DNA of 64,000 bases from Paracoccus everestensis (GCF_021491915.1 NZ_CP090836.1:2893009-2957008), one strand, 5' to 3'. Shown: positions 39,053-48,839, numbered from the stretch's first letter. Notes: generated from the sequence alone by a model not told the origin. Made by a program: numbers and translations.

Positions 39053-40579
39053 TCAGAAGAAGCCCAGTTTCTTGGGCGAGTAGCTGACCAGCATGTTCTT
39101 GGTCTGCTGATAGTGATCCAGCATCATCTTGTGGTTCTCGCGCCCGATGCCCGACTGCTTGTAGCCGCCAAAGGCCGCATGGGCCGGATAGGCGTGATAG
39201 CAGTTGGTCCAGACACGTCCTGCCTTGATCGCGCGGCCAAAGCGATAGCAGGTGTTCGCATCGCGCGACCAGATGCCCGCGCCCAGACCGTAGAGCGTGT
39301 CATTGGCGATCGACAGAGCCTCGTCCTGGTCCTTGAAGGTGGTCACGGACACGACAGGTCCGAAGATCTCCTCCTGGAAGATGCGCATCTTGTTGTTGCC
39401 GCGGAACACGGTCGGCTTGATGTAATAGCCGCTGGACAGTTCCCCGCCATGATCGGCCGCCTCGCCGCCGATCAGCACTTCGGCACCTTCCTTGCGGCCG
39501 ATGTCGAAGTAGGAAAGGATCTTTTCCTTTTGCTCGGACGATGCCTGTGCGCCGATCATGGTGGCTGCGTCGCGCGGGTCGCCCTGCTTGATCGCCTCGA
39601 CGCGTTTCAGGGCGCGTTCCATGAAGCGGTCATAGATCGATTCCTGGATCAGCACGCGCGACGGGCAGGTGCAGACCTCGCCCTGGTTCAGCGCAAACAT
39701 CGCAAAGCCTTCCAGCGCCTTGTCGAAGAAATCGTCGTCCTGGCGCAGCACATCCTCGAAGAAGATGTTGGGGGACTTGCCGCCCAGTTCCAGCGTGACC
39801 GGGATCAGGTTCTCGGACGCATACTGCATGATCAGCCGCCCGGTCGTGGTTTCCCCGGTAAAGGCGATCTTGGAGATGCGCGGGTTCGACGCCAGCGGCT
39901 TGCCGGCTTCCAGCCCGAAGCCGTTGACGACGTTCAGCACGCCCGGCGGCAGCAGGTCGGCGATCAGGTCCATGAAGACCATGATGCTGGCGGGCGTCTG
40001 TTCGGCAGGCTTCAGCACAACGCAGTTGCCTGCGGCAAGCGCGGGCGCCAGCTTCCACACCGCCATCAGCAGCGGGAAGTTCCACGGGATGATCTGGCCC
40101 ACCACGCCCAGCGGTTCATGGAAGTGATAGGCGATGGTGTCGTTGTCGATTTCCGAAATGCCGCCTTCCTGCGCGCGCAGGACACCGGCAAAGTAACGGA
40201 AGTGGTCAACGGCCAGCGGCAGGTCGGCGGCCATCGTCTCACGGATGGGCTTGCCGTTGTCCCAGGTTTCCGCCGTCGCCAGCAGTTCCAGGTTCTGTTC
40301 CATCCGGTCGGCGATGCGCAGCAGCACCAGCGACCGTTCGGCGGCGGAGGTCTGGCCCCACTTGTCCTTGGCAGCATGGGCTGCATCAAGCGCGGCTTCG
40401 ATATCCTCGGCGCCCGACCGGGCGATCTCGCCGATTTCGGCCCCGGTGATGGGCGTGGTGTTGGTGAAGTAGCGGCCCGATTTCGGCGCCGTCCACTGCC
40501 CGCCGATGAAGTTGTCGTAACGCTTGGCAAAGGGCATCACGCCCACGCCCTTGAACTCGTGCGTCTGGTCGTTCGGCAT
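39053..40579 (-). CDS. NAD-dependent aldehyde dehydrogenase (AcoD/ExaC type)
   Basis: A 508-residue aldehyde dehydrogenase, acting in the cytoplasm on acetaldehyde or similar short aldehydes. The catalytic Glu is in LELGGKSPN, the catalytic Cys in [15 protein letters not shown] (near residue 300), and the cofactor loop is [11 protein letters not shown]. The N-terminus [20 protein letters not shown] is characteristic of the acetaldehyde dehydrogenase II group. ATG 40579 follows AGGAGGAAGAT. A regulator gene lies just upstream in the same direction, with an 18-bp inverted repeat between them that is the likely operator. Confidence 0.9.
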   Translation of the reverse strand: MPNDQTHEFKGVGVMPFAKRYDNFIGGQWTAPKSGRYFTNTTPITGAEIGEIARSGAEDIEAALDAAHAAKDKWGQTSAAERSLVLLRIADRMEQNLELLATAETWDNGKPIRETMAADLPLAVDHFRYFAGVLRAQEGGISEIDNDTIAYHFHEPLGVVGQIIPWNFPLLMAVWKLAPALAAGNCVVLKPAEQTPASIMVFMDLIADLLPPGVLNVVNGFGLEAGKPLASNPRISKIAFTGETTTGRLIMQYASENLIPVTLELGGKSPNIFFEDVLRQDDDFFDKALEGFAMFALNQGEVCTCPSRVLIQESIYDRFMERALKRVEAIKQGDPRDAATMIGAQASSEQKEKILSYFDIGRKEGAEVLIGGEAADHGGELSSGYYIKPTVFRGNNKMRIFQEEIFGPVVSVTTFKDQDEALSIANDTLYGLGAGIWSRDANTCYRFGRAIKAGRVWTNCYHAYPAHAAFGGYKQSGIGRENHKMMLDHYQQTKNMLVSYSPKKLGFF

Positions 40580-40687
40580 ATCTTCCTCCTCTGGATTTTG
40601 CCCGAAGTCTCCCTCTCCGGGTATGGGTGACAGCTTGGCGTGACGGCGATTCGTTTCAACCGCCTTGGGGCGCCCCAACGCCGAAGT

Positions 40688-40705
40688 TGTCTCATTCGTG
40701 AGACA
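40688..40705 (-). promoter_or_regulatory. TGTCTCA-N4-TGAGACA operator candidate
   Basis: A perfect 7-bp inverted repeat spaced by four bases, about 110-125 bases upstream of the aldehyde dehydrogenase start and 2 bases beyond the regulator stop. A second palindrome, TTGGGGCGCCCCAA, lies at 40665-40678. The position suits an upstream activator site for the adjacent Fis-type regulator. Confidence 0.55.
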
Positions 40706-40706
40706 G

Positions 40707-41651
40707 TCAGCCGGTTTTTTCCGCCAACCCCAGCCGTGCCATGCGGCGATACAGCGTCGCCCGCCCGATCCCCAGGGCGCGTGCGGCGGCCGATACATTG
40801 CCATCGGTGCGGGCAAGGGCACGAGCCACGGCCGCGCGCTCGGCCTTGTCAAAGCCGGTCAGGTCGTCGCCACGCCCCAGCAGGTCGGCCGCCGGGCGGG
40901 GCCGGATCGCCCCTTCGCGTTCCAGGCCCAGGGCACGGCGCGCCGCGCGAGTCGCGCCAATGGCCAGGTCGTCCTTGTCCACGGCCAGCAGGACCGCTGC
41001 ATCGGGCGTATCATCGGCCACCACGATGCGCGCATCGGGGAAGCTTGCGCGAAAGAACACGGCCTCGATCGCCCGAGCGGTCTGCGCCACCTGGGCAGAG
41101 ATCAGGCGGTTGTATCGTTCGGTCTGGTCGGCGCGGGCGGAACTGACATCCAGGGCCGCCAGCAGCAGCCCGTCCGGCCCCCAGATCGGCGCGTCCATGC
41201 AGGACATGGCCGTGTTGCGGGTGTGGAAATGTTCGTCGCGGTGGATCGTGACCTGCCGCCCCTCGGCCAGGCAGGTGCCGATGCCGTTGGTGCCTTGGGC
41301 CGCCTCGGACCAGATTGCCCCCTGCCACAAGCCCCAATCGCGGAATTGTTCAGCGTCGGCCCCGTTCACCCGCTGGTCCAGGACCACCCCATTCGCATCG
41401 GTCAGCAACACGTTGCAGCCCGACAATCCGACCAGGTTGAACAACTGGTCCAGTTGCGGGCCGGCCACGCGCAGGAACGGATCCATGGCCTGCCTGCGCT
41501 GGCTCAGTTCCTCGAGGGTCAGGCGCTCGGGGCGGCGGGCATCGGAAGGATCAAGCCCGTGTTTCAGAAGCGACCGCCGCCACGACGCGGCAAGCGCCGA
41601 GGTCGCGGAATTGGACTGGGATTTCTGGGCGACGTAATCGGCGTGACGCAT
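40707..41651 (-). CDS. AcoR-like regulator with GAF and Fis domains, no AAA+ domain
   Basis: A 314-residue protein. Residues about 75-195 form a GAF-like sensor domain ([38 protein letters not shown], the LDVSSARAD end); residues about 265-310 are a Fis-type helix-turn-helix ([20 protein letters not shown] followed by [19 protein letters not shown]). The central sigma54-activating ATPase domain of true AcoR is missing, so it would work with sigma70 RNA polymerase. It probably controls the adjacent aldehyde dehydrogenase. Confidence 0.85.
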   Translation of the reverse strand: MRHADYVAQKSQSNSATSALAASWRRSLLKHGLDPSDARRPERLTLEELSQRRQAMDPFLRVAGPQLDQLFNLVGLSGCNVLLTDANGVVLDQRVNGADAEQFRDWGLWQGAIWSEAAQGTNGIGTCLAEGRQVTIHRDEHFHTRNTAMSCMDAPIWGPDGLLLAALDVSSARADQTERYNRLISAQVAQTARAIEAVFFRASFPDARIVVADDTPDAAVLLAVDKDDLAIGATRAARRALGLEREGAIRPRPAADLLGRGDDLTGFDKAERAAVARALARTDGNVSAAARALGIGRATLYRRMARLGLAEKTG

Positions 41652-41762
41652 ACCGGGCCGGCTCCTCCTCGGTCGGTAGCGGTTATCATAGCACGCAGGG
41701 GTGCAATTGGACCAAGGGCTAATTGCGGCTCAGGCGGGAACGGGCGCAGCCGTCGTCCGGGG

Positions 41763-42979
41763 CAGGGCAATCGCATATGGCTCATGGTGCTAAGTTGTTG
41801 AGCACGCTGCGGAGGAAGTCGTCGTCCCAGCCGGCTCGCTTGAGCTTGATGGAGAGGGAGCCGTTCGAGGTGTCCCTGCGCATGACGTCGAGGGCGCGGC
41901 GGCGCAGGACCGCGATGTTGCCGGGGCTGTTATCCTTGCGGTTGCGCGCGGCGTCCTCGCGGAAAGAGACATCAAGCTGCCAGTGCAAGGCGTTCTCGAT
42001 GGCCCAGTGGGCGCGCACGGTGGCCAGCAGAACGTCCGGCGTCGGCATCCACGACAGCGCGAAGTATCGCGTCTCCGAGCTTGTGCCCGTGGCCGTTTCT
42101 CGCGTCGCCTCGACCCGACCGAAGGCCTTGAGAGCGGGGAAATCATGATGCTCTGCCAGATCCCTGGCCCCGACTACGACTGCCGTTCGGACCTCCGTCC
42201 GACCGTGACCGGCATCTTTGGTGACGGCAGTGGCGTGGCCGTCCTTCACCCTGCCGAAACAGGCCCGTGCATCAGACAGGAGCGAGTCCTGGTTGGCCTT
42301 GAGCGCCAGGCACCAGTCGCCGCCGCCGGCGTTGATCGCCGCAACCGTGCGGCGATTGCAGTGGAGCGCATCCGCCGTCACCACCTTACCCTTGAGCGCG
42401 ATCAACCCGAGCGCCTCGATCGCGGCTTCCAGTTCCGTGCCCCGATCGGCCGGCACGCTGGCCAGGGTCAGGCGCAGCCGCGCCGCGTAGGCCGAGACCA
42501 TCATCCGCGTCCGCGCGCTCTCGCCCGCGTGCCGGGCGCCGCGCAGGGCCTTGCCGTCGATGGCGATCACATCGCCCTCGCGCAGGAGCGCCGCAACATC
42601 GGCCAGCACCCGGCCAAAGGCGGCGTCGAGCGCCTTTGGATCGATCATCCGGAAAACGGCCGAGAAGGTGTCGTGCGACGGAACCGCATGCCTGAGCTTC
42701 AGGAAGCCTCTGAAAACGCGTTCCTTCGCACGACCGAAGGCGGCCATTTCGGCGCAGGATGAGGCACCGCACAGCACCGACACAAAGGCGATGACGAGCA
42801 ACTCGCCAAGGTCATGTCGGATGTTCCCGGCGCGGGGATCGGGAACATCTTCGAAGGCGGTCAGGAACAGATGCATGGCGGCGGGAGGCTCCGAGGGATG
42901 GGTCCACTCCCAGAATCCATCAAGCCCTCAGCCGCAAGGGGCGCCGCTCAGATTGCCAAGGTCATATGCGATTCCCCTG
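41763..42979 (-). mobile_element. ISAs1-family insertion sequence with 10-bp target duplication
   Basis: A 1217-base element. The ends are inverted repeats: CAGGGCAATCGCATATGGC at 41763 and, read inward on the other strand from 42979, CAGGGGAATCGCATATGAC, matching at 17 of 19 positions. The flanks carry the direct repeat TCGTCCGGGG (41753-41762 and 42980-42989). The transposase is intact. The duplication is perfect, so the insertion is probably recent. Confidence 0.93.
41782..42876 (-). CDS. ISAs1-family transposase
   Basis: A 364-residue DDE transposase of the ISAs1 (H-repeat associated) family. The N-terminal DDE_Tnp_1-associated domain begins MHLFLTAFEDVPDPRAGNIR with the conserved FVSVLCGASSCAEMAAFG; the catalytic part has VIAIDGKALRGAR (first Asp), VVTADALHCNRRTVAAI (second) and RAHWAIENALHWQLDVSFRED (Glu). 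No stop or shift interrupts it. Confidence 0.95.
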   Translation of the reverse strand: MHLFLTAFEDVPDPRAGNIRHDLGELLVIAFVSVLCGASSCAEMAAFGRAKERVFRGFLKLRHAVPSHDTFSAVFRMIDPKALDAAFGRVLADVAALLREGDVIAIDGKALRGARHAGESARTRMMVSAYAARLRLTLASVPADRGTELEAAIEALGLIALKGKVVTADALHCNRRTVAAINAGGGDWCLALKANQDSLLSDARACFGRVKDGHATAVTKDAGHGRTEVRTAVVVGARDLAEHHDFPALKAFGRVEATRETATGTSSETRYFALSWMPTPDVLLATVRAHWAIENALHWQLDVSFREDAARNRKDNSPGNIAVLRRRALDVMRRDTSNGSLSIKLKRAGWDDDFLRSVLNNLAP

Positions 42980-44099
42980 TCGTCCGGGGACGGTATGGGG
43001 GCAAATCCGTCCCGTCGCGATACAGCAGCGATTTGCCGTCGTGGAACAAATGCAGCGCCGCCGGATCGGCCGTCAGGCGAACCGTCTTGCCGTTCAGGCC
43101 GGGATGGATGCCCGGCAGCTTGGCGATGATCGGGGCGGTGTCGCCCTGCGTGCCGAAATAAAGCAAGGTCACCTCGCCAAGGGCCTCGGTCAGATCGACG
43201 GTGCCTTGGAAGATCGCGGGTCCGGCCGTTTCGCGCATATCCTCGGGGCGGACGCCGATGTTGACGGCCATACCCTCGTCGCCCGCCCGGGTCGCGATCG
43301 CCACAAGCGCGATGCCGCCGCCGTCAAGCTGCACGGTGGTGGTGGCACCGGTGGCGGTGACGCGGCCCGGCAGCAGGTTCATGGCCGGGCTGCCGATGAA
43401 CTGGGCCACGAATTCACTGACCGGGCGTCCATACAATTCCAGCGGCGCCCCCACCTGGGCGATGCCGCCGCCCGCCAGCACCACGATGCGATCGGCCAGG
43501 GTCATCGCCTCGGTCTGGTCATGGGTCACATAGATCATCGTGCGGTCGGGCATGGAGGCCTTCAGTTGCGCGATCTCGATCCGGGTGGCGACGCGCAGCG
43601 CGGCGTCCAGGTTCGACAGGGGCTCGTCGAACAGGTAGACCTTGGGATCGCGCACGATGGCCCGGCCGATGGCGACCCGCTGGCGTTGACCGCCCGATAG
43701 CGCCTTGGGCAGGCGGTCCAGATAGGGGGTCAGTTGCAGCATCCGGCCGGCGCGGTCGGTGGCCTCCTGCACCTCGGCCCTGGACTTGCCGGCGATCTTC
43801 AGCGCGAAGGCCATGTTGTCGCGCACCGTCATGTGCGGATACAGGGCATAGGACTGGAACACCATGGCGATGCCCCGCTGGCTGGGCGGGATGTCGTTCA
43901 TCCGCTGCCCGTCGATCTCCAGCGTGCCGCCGCTGATCCGTTCCAGCCCCGCGATCATTCGCAGCAGCGTGGATTTCCCGCAGCCTGAGGGGCCGACGAA
44001 GACGATGAATTCGCCCGACCGGATGTCCAGGTCGATGTGTCGCAACACCTGCACCTCGCCATAGGACTTGGCAATATCGGTCAGTTTCAGGTCGGCCAT
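42948..44099 (-). CDS. aglK: sugar ABC transporter ATPase (AglK/MalK type), C-terminus altered by IS
   Basis: A 383-residue ATPase of the CUT1 family, energising the alpha-glucoside importer. Walker A GPSGCGKST is at residues 36-44, the Q-loop is in VFQSYALYP, the signature is LSGGQRQRVAIGRA, Walker B is VYLFDEPLSNLD, the switch His is in VTHDQTEAMT, and a TOBE-like regulatory domain follows. The last nine codons lie in the ISAs1 element: after PYRPRTT the protein reads GESHMTLAI. Joining the flanks without the element gives an original ending AAPVPA and stop. Only the extreme tail changes, so function is probably kept. Confidence 0.92.
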   Translation of the reverse strand: MADLKLTDIAKSYGEVQVLRHIDLDIRSGEFIVFVGPSGCGKSTLLRMIAGLERISGGTLEIDGQRMNDIPPSQRGIAMVFQSYALYPHMTVRDNMAFALKIAGKSRAEVQEATDRAGRMLQLTPYLDRLPKALSGGQRQRVAIGRAIVRDPKVYLFDEPLSNLDAALRVATRIEIAQLKASMPDRTMIYVTHDQTEAMTLADRIVVLAGGGIAQVGAPLELYGRPVSEFVAQFIGSPAMNLLPGRVTATGATTTVQLDGGGIALVAIATRAGDEGMAVNIGVRPEDMRETAGPAIFQGTVDLTEALGEVTLLYFGTQGDTAPIIAKLPGIHPGLNGKTVRLTADPAALHLFHDGKSLLYRDGTDLPPYRPRTTGESHMTLAI

Positions 44100-44123
44100 C
44101 GTCTTTCCCCCTTTTGAACCCTA

Positions 44124-45200
44124 TCACTCGATGATCTGGACCTGCCATGGCCGCAGACCCCCCACTTCCTCGGCCGACAGGTTGGCGCGGATTTGCAAGG
44201 ATTGCTGGCTGTCGGCGCGGTTGAAGGTCAGGACCGGCCCTTCGGCATGAATGTCGGTCATGTCGCCGCCCCGCAGCGCCGAATGCTTGCGCCGCAGCCC
44301 GATGGCCCAGCGGTAATGGTGCAGCACGGATTGCGCGTCGGCTTCCTGGCCCTCAAGCAGTTCCAGCGATCGTTCGCTGTCGCCGATCTCGCCGATGACG
44401 GCCGCGCCATATTGGCGCAGCAGCGCCGCGAAGCGTTCGAGGAAGGCGATGTTCTCGGGCTGCGACTTGTCGTATCTGTGGCTTTGGTGGTTGTAGGGGT
44501 TCACGGCAGGCGCGGTGTCGGCCTTGCGCAATTCCCTAGGCAGGGGCGGGTTGTCGCGCAACTGCGCGTCGTGGAAATAGAAGTTGACGGTATTCAGCCG
44601 GAAGCCGTCCACGCCCCGGTCCAGCCAGAACCGCGCCATCTCCAGCAGTTCGTCCTGGACCTGGGGGTTGTTGAAGTTCAGGTCGGGTTGCGAGGCCAGG
44701 AAATTGTGCAGATAATACTGTTCGCGCCGGGCATCCCACTGCCAGGCCGATCCGCCGAAGATCGACAGCCAGTTGGTGGGCGGCGTGCCGTCGGGCTTGG
44801 GATCGGCCCAGACATACCAGTCCGCCTTCGGATTGTTGCGGCTGGCGCGGCTTTCCGCGAACCAGGGATGCTGGTCCGAGGAATGCGACATCACCAGGTC
44901 GATCATCACCTTCAAGCCCAGTTCATGGGCGCGGGCGATCAGGGCGTCGAAATCCTCCATGTCGCCGAACAGGGGGTCGATGCCGCGGTAATCGGACACG
45001 TCATAGCCGAAATCCTTCATCGGCGACGTGAAGAAGGGCGAGATCCAGACCGCATCCACGCCCAGCGACGCGACATAGGGCAGGCGCTGCGTGATGCCCG
45101 GCAAATCGCCGATCCCGTCGCCCGTCGTGTCCTGGAAACTGCGCGGATAGATCTGATAGATGACCCCACCCTTCCACCAGTCGATTTTCACGTCCGTCAA
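44124..45200 (-). CDS. aglA: alpha-glucosidase (GH13), internally deleted and probably inactive
   Basis: A 358-residue in-frame remnant of an approximately 540-residue oligo-1,6/alpha-glucosidase. The N-terminal TIM-barrel part is good (WWKGGVIYQIYPRSFQDTTG, DAVWISPFF, GLKVMIDLVMSHSSDQHPW). At the nucleophile the motif reads GFRLNTVNF with Asn203 (codon AAT, 44592-44594) instead of Asp. The acid/base Glu271 is kept in IGEIGD, but after residue ~282 some 180 residues, including the NHD motif, are missing and the sequence resumes at LHHYRWAIGLRRKHSALRGG to the normal end. Loss of the nucleophile and a barrel segment predicts no hydrolysis. Confidence 0.85.
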   Translation of the reverse strand: MTDVKIDWWKGGVIYQIYPRSFQDTTGDGIGDLPGITQRLPYVASLGVDAVWISPFFTSPMKDFGYDVSDYRGIDPLFGDMEDFDALIARAHELGLKVMIDLVMSHSSDQHPWFAESRASRNNPKADWYVWADPKPDGTPPTNWLSIFGGSAWQWDARREQYYLHNFLASQPDLNFNNPQVQDELLEMARFWLDRGVDGFRLNTVNFYFHDAQLRDNPPLPRELRKADTAPAVNPYNHQSHRYDKSQPENIAFLERFAALLRQYGAAVIGEIGDSERSLELLEGQEADAQSVLHHYRWAIGLRRKHSALRGGDMTDIHAEGPVLTFNRADSQQSLQIRANLSAEEVGGLRPWQVQIIE

Positions 45201-45203
45201 GTT

Positions 45204-46337
45204 TCATCCACCTTTCACGGACCCGGCCAGAAGGCCGCGGACCAGATATTTCTGCATCGCGAAGAACACGATCAGCGGCACCGCGATGGAAATGAAGGCC
45301 GAGGTTGCAAGGATTTCCCATTCCCCGCCCTTGGACCCCATCAGCTCGCGCAGCACGCCGGTCATGACCAGTTGTTCGCGCGTGTTGCCAAGGAACACGG
45401 TGGCGACCAGCAGGTCGTTCCAGACCCACAGGAACTGAAAGATGGCAAAGGACGCCAATGCCGGGAACGACAGCGGCAGGATGATCTTGCGGAAAATCTG
45501 GAACTCGGTCGCGCCGTCCACGCGGGCGGATTCAATGACCTCTCGGGGCAGGCCGACCATGTAGTTGCGCAGCAGGTATATCGCCAAGGGCAGGCCGAAG
45601 CCGGTATGGGCCAGCCAGATGCCCAGGTATCCCTTGCCGATGCCCAGTTCGTTGTGCAGCCGCAAAAGCGGGATCAGCGCCACCTGCAAGGGCACGACCA
45701 AGAGGCCCACCACGGCGGCGGTCAGCAGGGCGCGGCCCGGAAACTCCATCCAGGCCAAGGCATAGGCGGCAAAGGCCGCGATCAGGATCGGGATCACGGT
45801 CGCGGGGATGGTCACGGTCAGCGTGTTCATGAACGCCCGGCCCAGTCCCTCGGCGGTCAGCACGCGATTATAATTCTCGGTGGTCAGTCGGGCGGGCGCG
45901 CCGGTGGTGACAAAGATCCGCTCGCCCCTGCGCATCTCGAAGGGCGTGTCCGAGGTCATGCGATAGCTGCCGTCCTCGGCAACGGTGACCTGCCAGCCGT
46001 CGCCGATCTCGGCCGTGTCGCCGGGCGCAAAGGCTGCCGGCTCGCGGGCGCGGGTGCCCCAGCCGATCAGGTTCTGGCCTTCCTCAAGGACGCTGCCCTC
46101 GATGACATATTGCCCGTCCTGCTGGACCGCGTCGTCGCCCGTGCCGGTGCGCACGAAGCCCGTGGCCTCTTGCGGCGAAAAGGACTGCCACCAGCCCGAG
46201 GTCAGAATCTGGTCGCGGTCGCGAAAGGACGACACCAGAAGCCCCAGCGTCGGGATCGTCCACAACAGCACCAGCAGGAAGGCGGCGATGTTGACCGCCC
46301 AGACCAGGCTTGATTTCTGTCCGGCCATGCCTTCCAT
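45204..46337 (-). CDS. aglG: alpha-glucoside ABC transporter permease AglG
   Basis: A 377-residue inner-membrane permease with an N-terminal anchor, a large periplasmic insert of about 110 residues (roughly 50-165, typical of AglG), and five further membrane segments. The EAA loop is YMVGLPREVIESARVDGATE in the second half. It overlaps the aglF stop by 1 base and ends 3 bases before the glucosidase start. Confidence 0.92.
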   Translation of the reverse strand: MEGMAGQKSSLVWAVNIAAFLLVLLWTIPTLGLLVSSFRDRDQILTSGWWQSFSPQEATGFVRTGTGDDAVQQDGQYVIEGSVLEEGQNLIGWGTRAREPAAFAPGDTAEIGDGWQVTVAEDGSYRMTSDTPFEMRRGERIFVTTGAPARLTTENYNRVLTAEGLGRAFMNTLTVTIPATVIPILIAAFAAYALAWMEFPGRALLTAAVVGLLVVPLQVALIPLLRLHNELGIGKGYLGIWLAHTGFGLPLAIYLLRNYMVGLPREVIESARVDGATEFQIFRKIILPLSFPALASFAIFQFLWVWNDLLVATVFLGNTREQLVMTGVLRELMGSKGGEWEILATSAFISIAVPLIVFFAMQKYLVRGLLAGSVKGG

Positions 46338-47332
46338 CAGCGGACCTCCCGGCGGGCGTTGACGATGTTCCAGATCATGATGGGGGTCACCAGGGCCATC
46401 AGGATGATGGCGATGGCCGATCCGCGCCCGTAATCGGGCGTGCCGCGGAACATCCAGTCATACATCAGGTTCGCCAGCACCTGCGTGCCCCATTGCCCGT
46501 TGGTCATCACGAAGACGATATCGAAGACCTTGAGGACCACGATGGTGATGGTGGTCCAGACCACAGCGATGGTGCCCATGATCTGCGGCACCTTGATCTT
46601 GAAGAACACCTGCCAAGGGGATGCGCCGTCCAGGATCGCGGCCTCGACGGTTTCCTCGGGGATGCCGCGCAGGGCGGCGGACAGGATCACCATGGCGAAG
46701 CCTGTCTGGATCCAGACCAGCACGATCATCAGGAAGAAGTTGTTCCAGGGGATCAGCGTCAGCCACAGTTGCGGATCGCCCCCCAGGGCCTGCACGATGG
46801 CGTTCAGCAGCCCGATCTGGTTTTCCTCCGGAGCGCGGTATTCATAGATGAACTTCCAGATCACGCCCGCGCCGACAAAGCTGATCGCCATAGGCATGAA
46901 GATCAACGACTTGCCGATGCTGCCCCATTTCAGCCGGTCGGTCAGCTGCGCGGCAATCAGCCCGAACAGCGTGGACAGCGCCGGCACGACCAGCAGCCAG
47001 ACCAGGTTGTTGCGCATGGATTCGCGGAACTTGCCGTCGTTCAGCAGCCAGGCGTAATTGGATCCGCCCACGAAATCGGTGCCCCGCGCATTGTGGACGG
47101 ACCGCCACAGGCTGTCGAAGATCGGATAAACCAGGTAAACGCCCAAGAACAGGATCGCCGGTCCCAGAAACAGCCAAGGCCGGATCTGGCCCGCCTTGCG
47201 GATATTGTCTCCCGCATTCGGGCCGCGCGGGGGATAGATGCGGTCCAGGATCAGGTTCGATCCCCAGAACCACGCGACGCAGCCGAAGACGCCGATCAGG
47301 ATCGTGCTGATGGCCAGCCAGAACAGTTCCAT
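46337..47332 (-). CDS. aglF: alpha-glucoside ABC transporter permease AglF
   Basis: A 331-residue permease with about eight membrane segments, including an N-terminal pair (WLAISTILIGVFGCVAWFWG) and the EAA loop ALRGIPEETVEAAILDGASP. It pairs with AglG to form the channel for maltose, sucrose or trehalose-like sugars. It starts 67 bases downstream of the binding-protein gene. Confidence 0.92.
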   Translation of the reverse strand: MELFWLAISTILIGVFGCVAWFWGSNLILDRIYPPRGPNAGDNIRKAGQIRPWLFLGPAILFLGVYLVYPIFDSLWRSVHNARGTDFVGGSNYAWLLNDGKFRESMRNNLVWLLVVPALSTLFGLIAAQLTDRLKWGSIGKSLIFMPMAISFVGAGVIWKFIYEYRAPEENQIGLLNAIVQALGGDPQLWLTLIPWNNFFLMIVLVWIQTGFAMVILSAALRGIPEETVEAAILDGASPWQVFFKIKVPQIMGTIAVVWTTITIVVLKVFDIVFVMTNGQWGTQVLANLMYDWMFRGTPDYGRGSAIAIILMALVTPIMIWNIVNARREVR

Positions 47333-47399
47333 GTCGATGCCCCCCGGTCAAACAAGCGCGGCGTCGATCCGCCGCGCCAGAACGTCACCTTTCAGGGCG

Positions 47400-48755
47400 T
47401 CACTTCAGCGTGGCCCAGGTCTGCTGGATGCGGTCCGCGACATCCTGCGCGGATGCGCCGCCCACGAAATCGACCATGCCGGTCCAGAAGGCCCCCGCGC
47501 CGACCGAGCCGGGCATCAGGTCGGATCCGTCGAACCGGAAGGTGGTCGCATCCAGCAGGATCTGGCCCATCTTGCGCTGTGTCTCGCTGGCATAGGCGTC
47601 CATGTTCACCCCCGTATGGGGCGTGGTGAACCCTGACTGCGCCATCCACAATTCATGCGCGGCGGGGGTTTTCAGGAACTCGACAAAGGCCATGGCGACC
47701 GGGTTGTCCGAAAACACCCCGAACAGCGTGCCGCCGCCCAGCACCGGCTGGCCCAGACTGCCATCGGCGGGGGCGGGGAAATAGAAGAAGTCGTAATCCT
47801 CGCCCTCGACGGTGTCCTCGGGAAAGAAGGACGGGATGAAGCTTGCCTGCCGGTGCATATAGCAGCCGGGCGGACTTTCGAACAAACCCTTCGGGCTTTC
47901 GCGGAAATCGTTCGACGCGACCGAAGCCGCGCCGCCCGCGACATAATCCTCGTTCTTGGCGAACCAGCCGAATTCATCGATGGCGGCGATGACCTTGGGA
48001 TCGTTGAAGGGAAGGGCGTTGGTGGTCCAGGCGTCGTAATCTTCGGGCGTGTTCAGGCGCAGCATCAGATCCTCGACCCAGTCGGTCGCGGGCCAGCCTG
48101 TCGCGCCCCCGGATGCCAGGCCGATGCACCAGGGGGTTTCCCCATCGGCGGCGATCTGTTCGGTCAGCGCCTTCAGATCCTCGTAGGTCTCGGGGATCTC
48201 GTATCCCGCATCCTCGAAATTCTCGGGGACATACCAGACCAGCGATTTCACGTCGGCCTTGTAGGGAAAGGCGAACATCTTTTCCGCCCCGTCCTCGCCG
48301 GCATAGGTGCCAAGCGCGGCCCAGCTGTCGCCCGCCGCGTAATTGTCGCGCACCCATTGCGCGGTGTCCTCACCCAGGTCGCGCAGGTAACCCTTGGCCG
48401 CCAGCTCGGCCGCCAGCCCCGGCTGCGGCAGCACCGCGATGTCGGGGGGCGATCCGGCCTCGCTGTCGATGACGATCTGCTGTTCGAAGCTGTTCGACCC
48501 GGAATAGTTGACGGTCGCACCCGTCGCATCCTCGAAATAGGCCATGATCGAGGTGAACAGCGCCTGGTCCGCGCCCAGCCAGGGCGCCAGGATCGTCACG
48601 CTCTGGCCGCTGATATCGGCATGGGCCGCGCCAAAATCCTCCAGGCTTTTCCAGTTGATGCGATCATCGCTGCCCTTTTCGATCACCAGTTGCGCCTGCG
48701 CCCCCCCGGCCATCAGCGCAGCCAAGGCCACGGTCGTGTAAAACATTGTCCTCAC
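47400..48755 (-). CDS. aglE: alpha-glucoside-binding protein AglE
   Basis: A 451-residue periplasmic solute-binding protein of the CUT1 type with a signal peptide (MFYTTVALAALMAGGAQAQ region). The mature part is rich in Asp, Trp and Tyr as usual for sugar binders. GTG 48755 is favoured since GGAGGGG is 7 bases upstream; ATG 48746 is an alternative. First gene of the agl operon, transcribed toward lower coordinates. No regulator is seen next to it. Confidence 0.9.
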   Translation of the reverse strand: MRTMFYTTVALAALMAGGAQAQLVIEKGSDDRINWKSLEDFGAAHADISGQSVTILAPWLGADQALFTSIMAYFEDATGATVNYSGSNSFEQQIVIDSEAGSPPDIAVLPQPGLAAELAAKGYLRDLGEDTAQWVRDNYAAGDSWAALGTYAGEDGAEKMFAFPYKADVKSLVWYVPENFEDAGYEIPETYEDLKALTEQIAADGETPWCIGLASGGATGWPATDWVEDLMLRLNTPEDYDAWTTNALPFNDPKVIAAIDEFGWFAKNEDYVAGGAASVASNDFRESPKGLFESPPGCYMHRQASFIPSFFPEDTVEGEDYDFFYFPAPADGSLGQPVLGGGTLFGVFSDNPVAMAFVEFLKTPAAHELWMAQSGFTTPHTGVNMDAYASETQRKMGQILLDATTFRFDGSDLMPGSVGAGAFWTGMVDFVGGASAQDVADRIQQTWATLK

Positions 48756-48839
48756 GTCTTTTCCCCTCCCCAGGGTTCGCAACCTGCGTGCGAGCCTTTT
48801 GCGCGATGGTCGCTTGACAAGACCCGCCCTGTCAAACCC

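Noticed and set aside
37952..40630. An 892-codon frame across topoisomerase IB and aldehyde dehydrogenase on the opposite strand
   Set aside because: Spans two unrelated real genes and their spacer; composition of a shadow frame.
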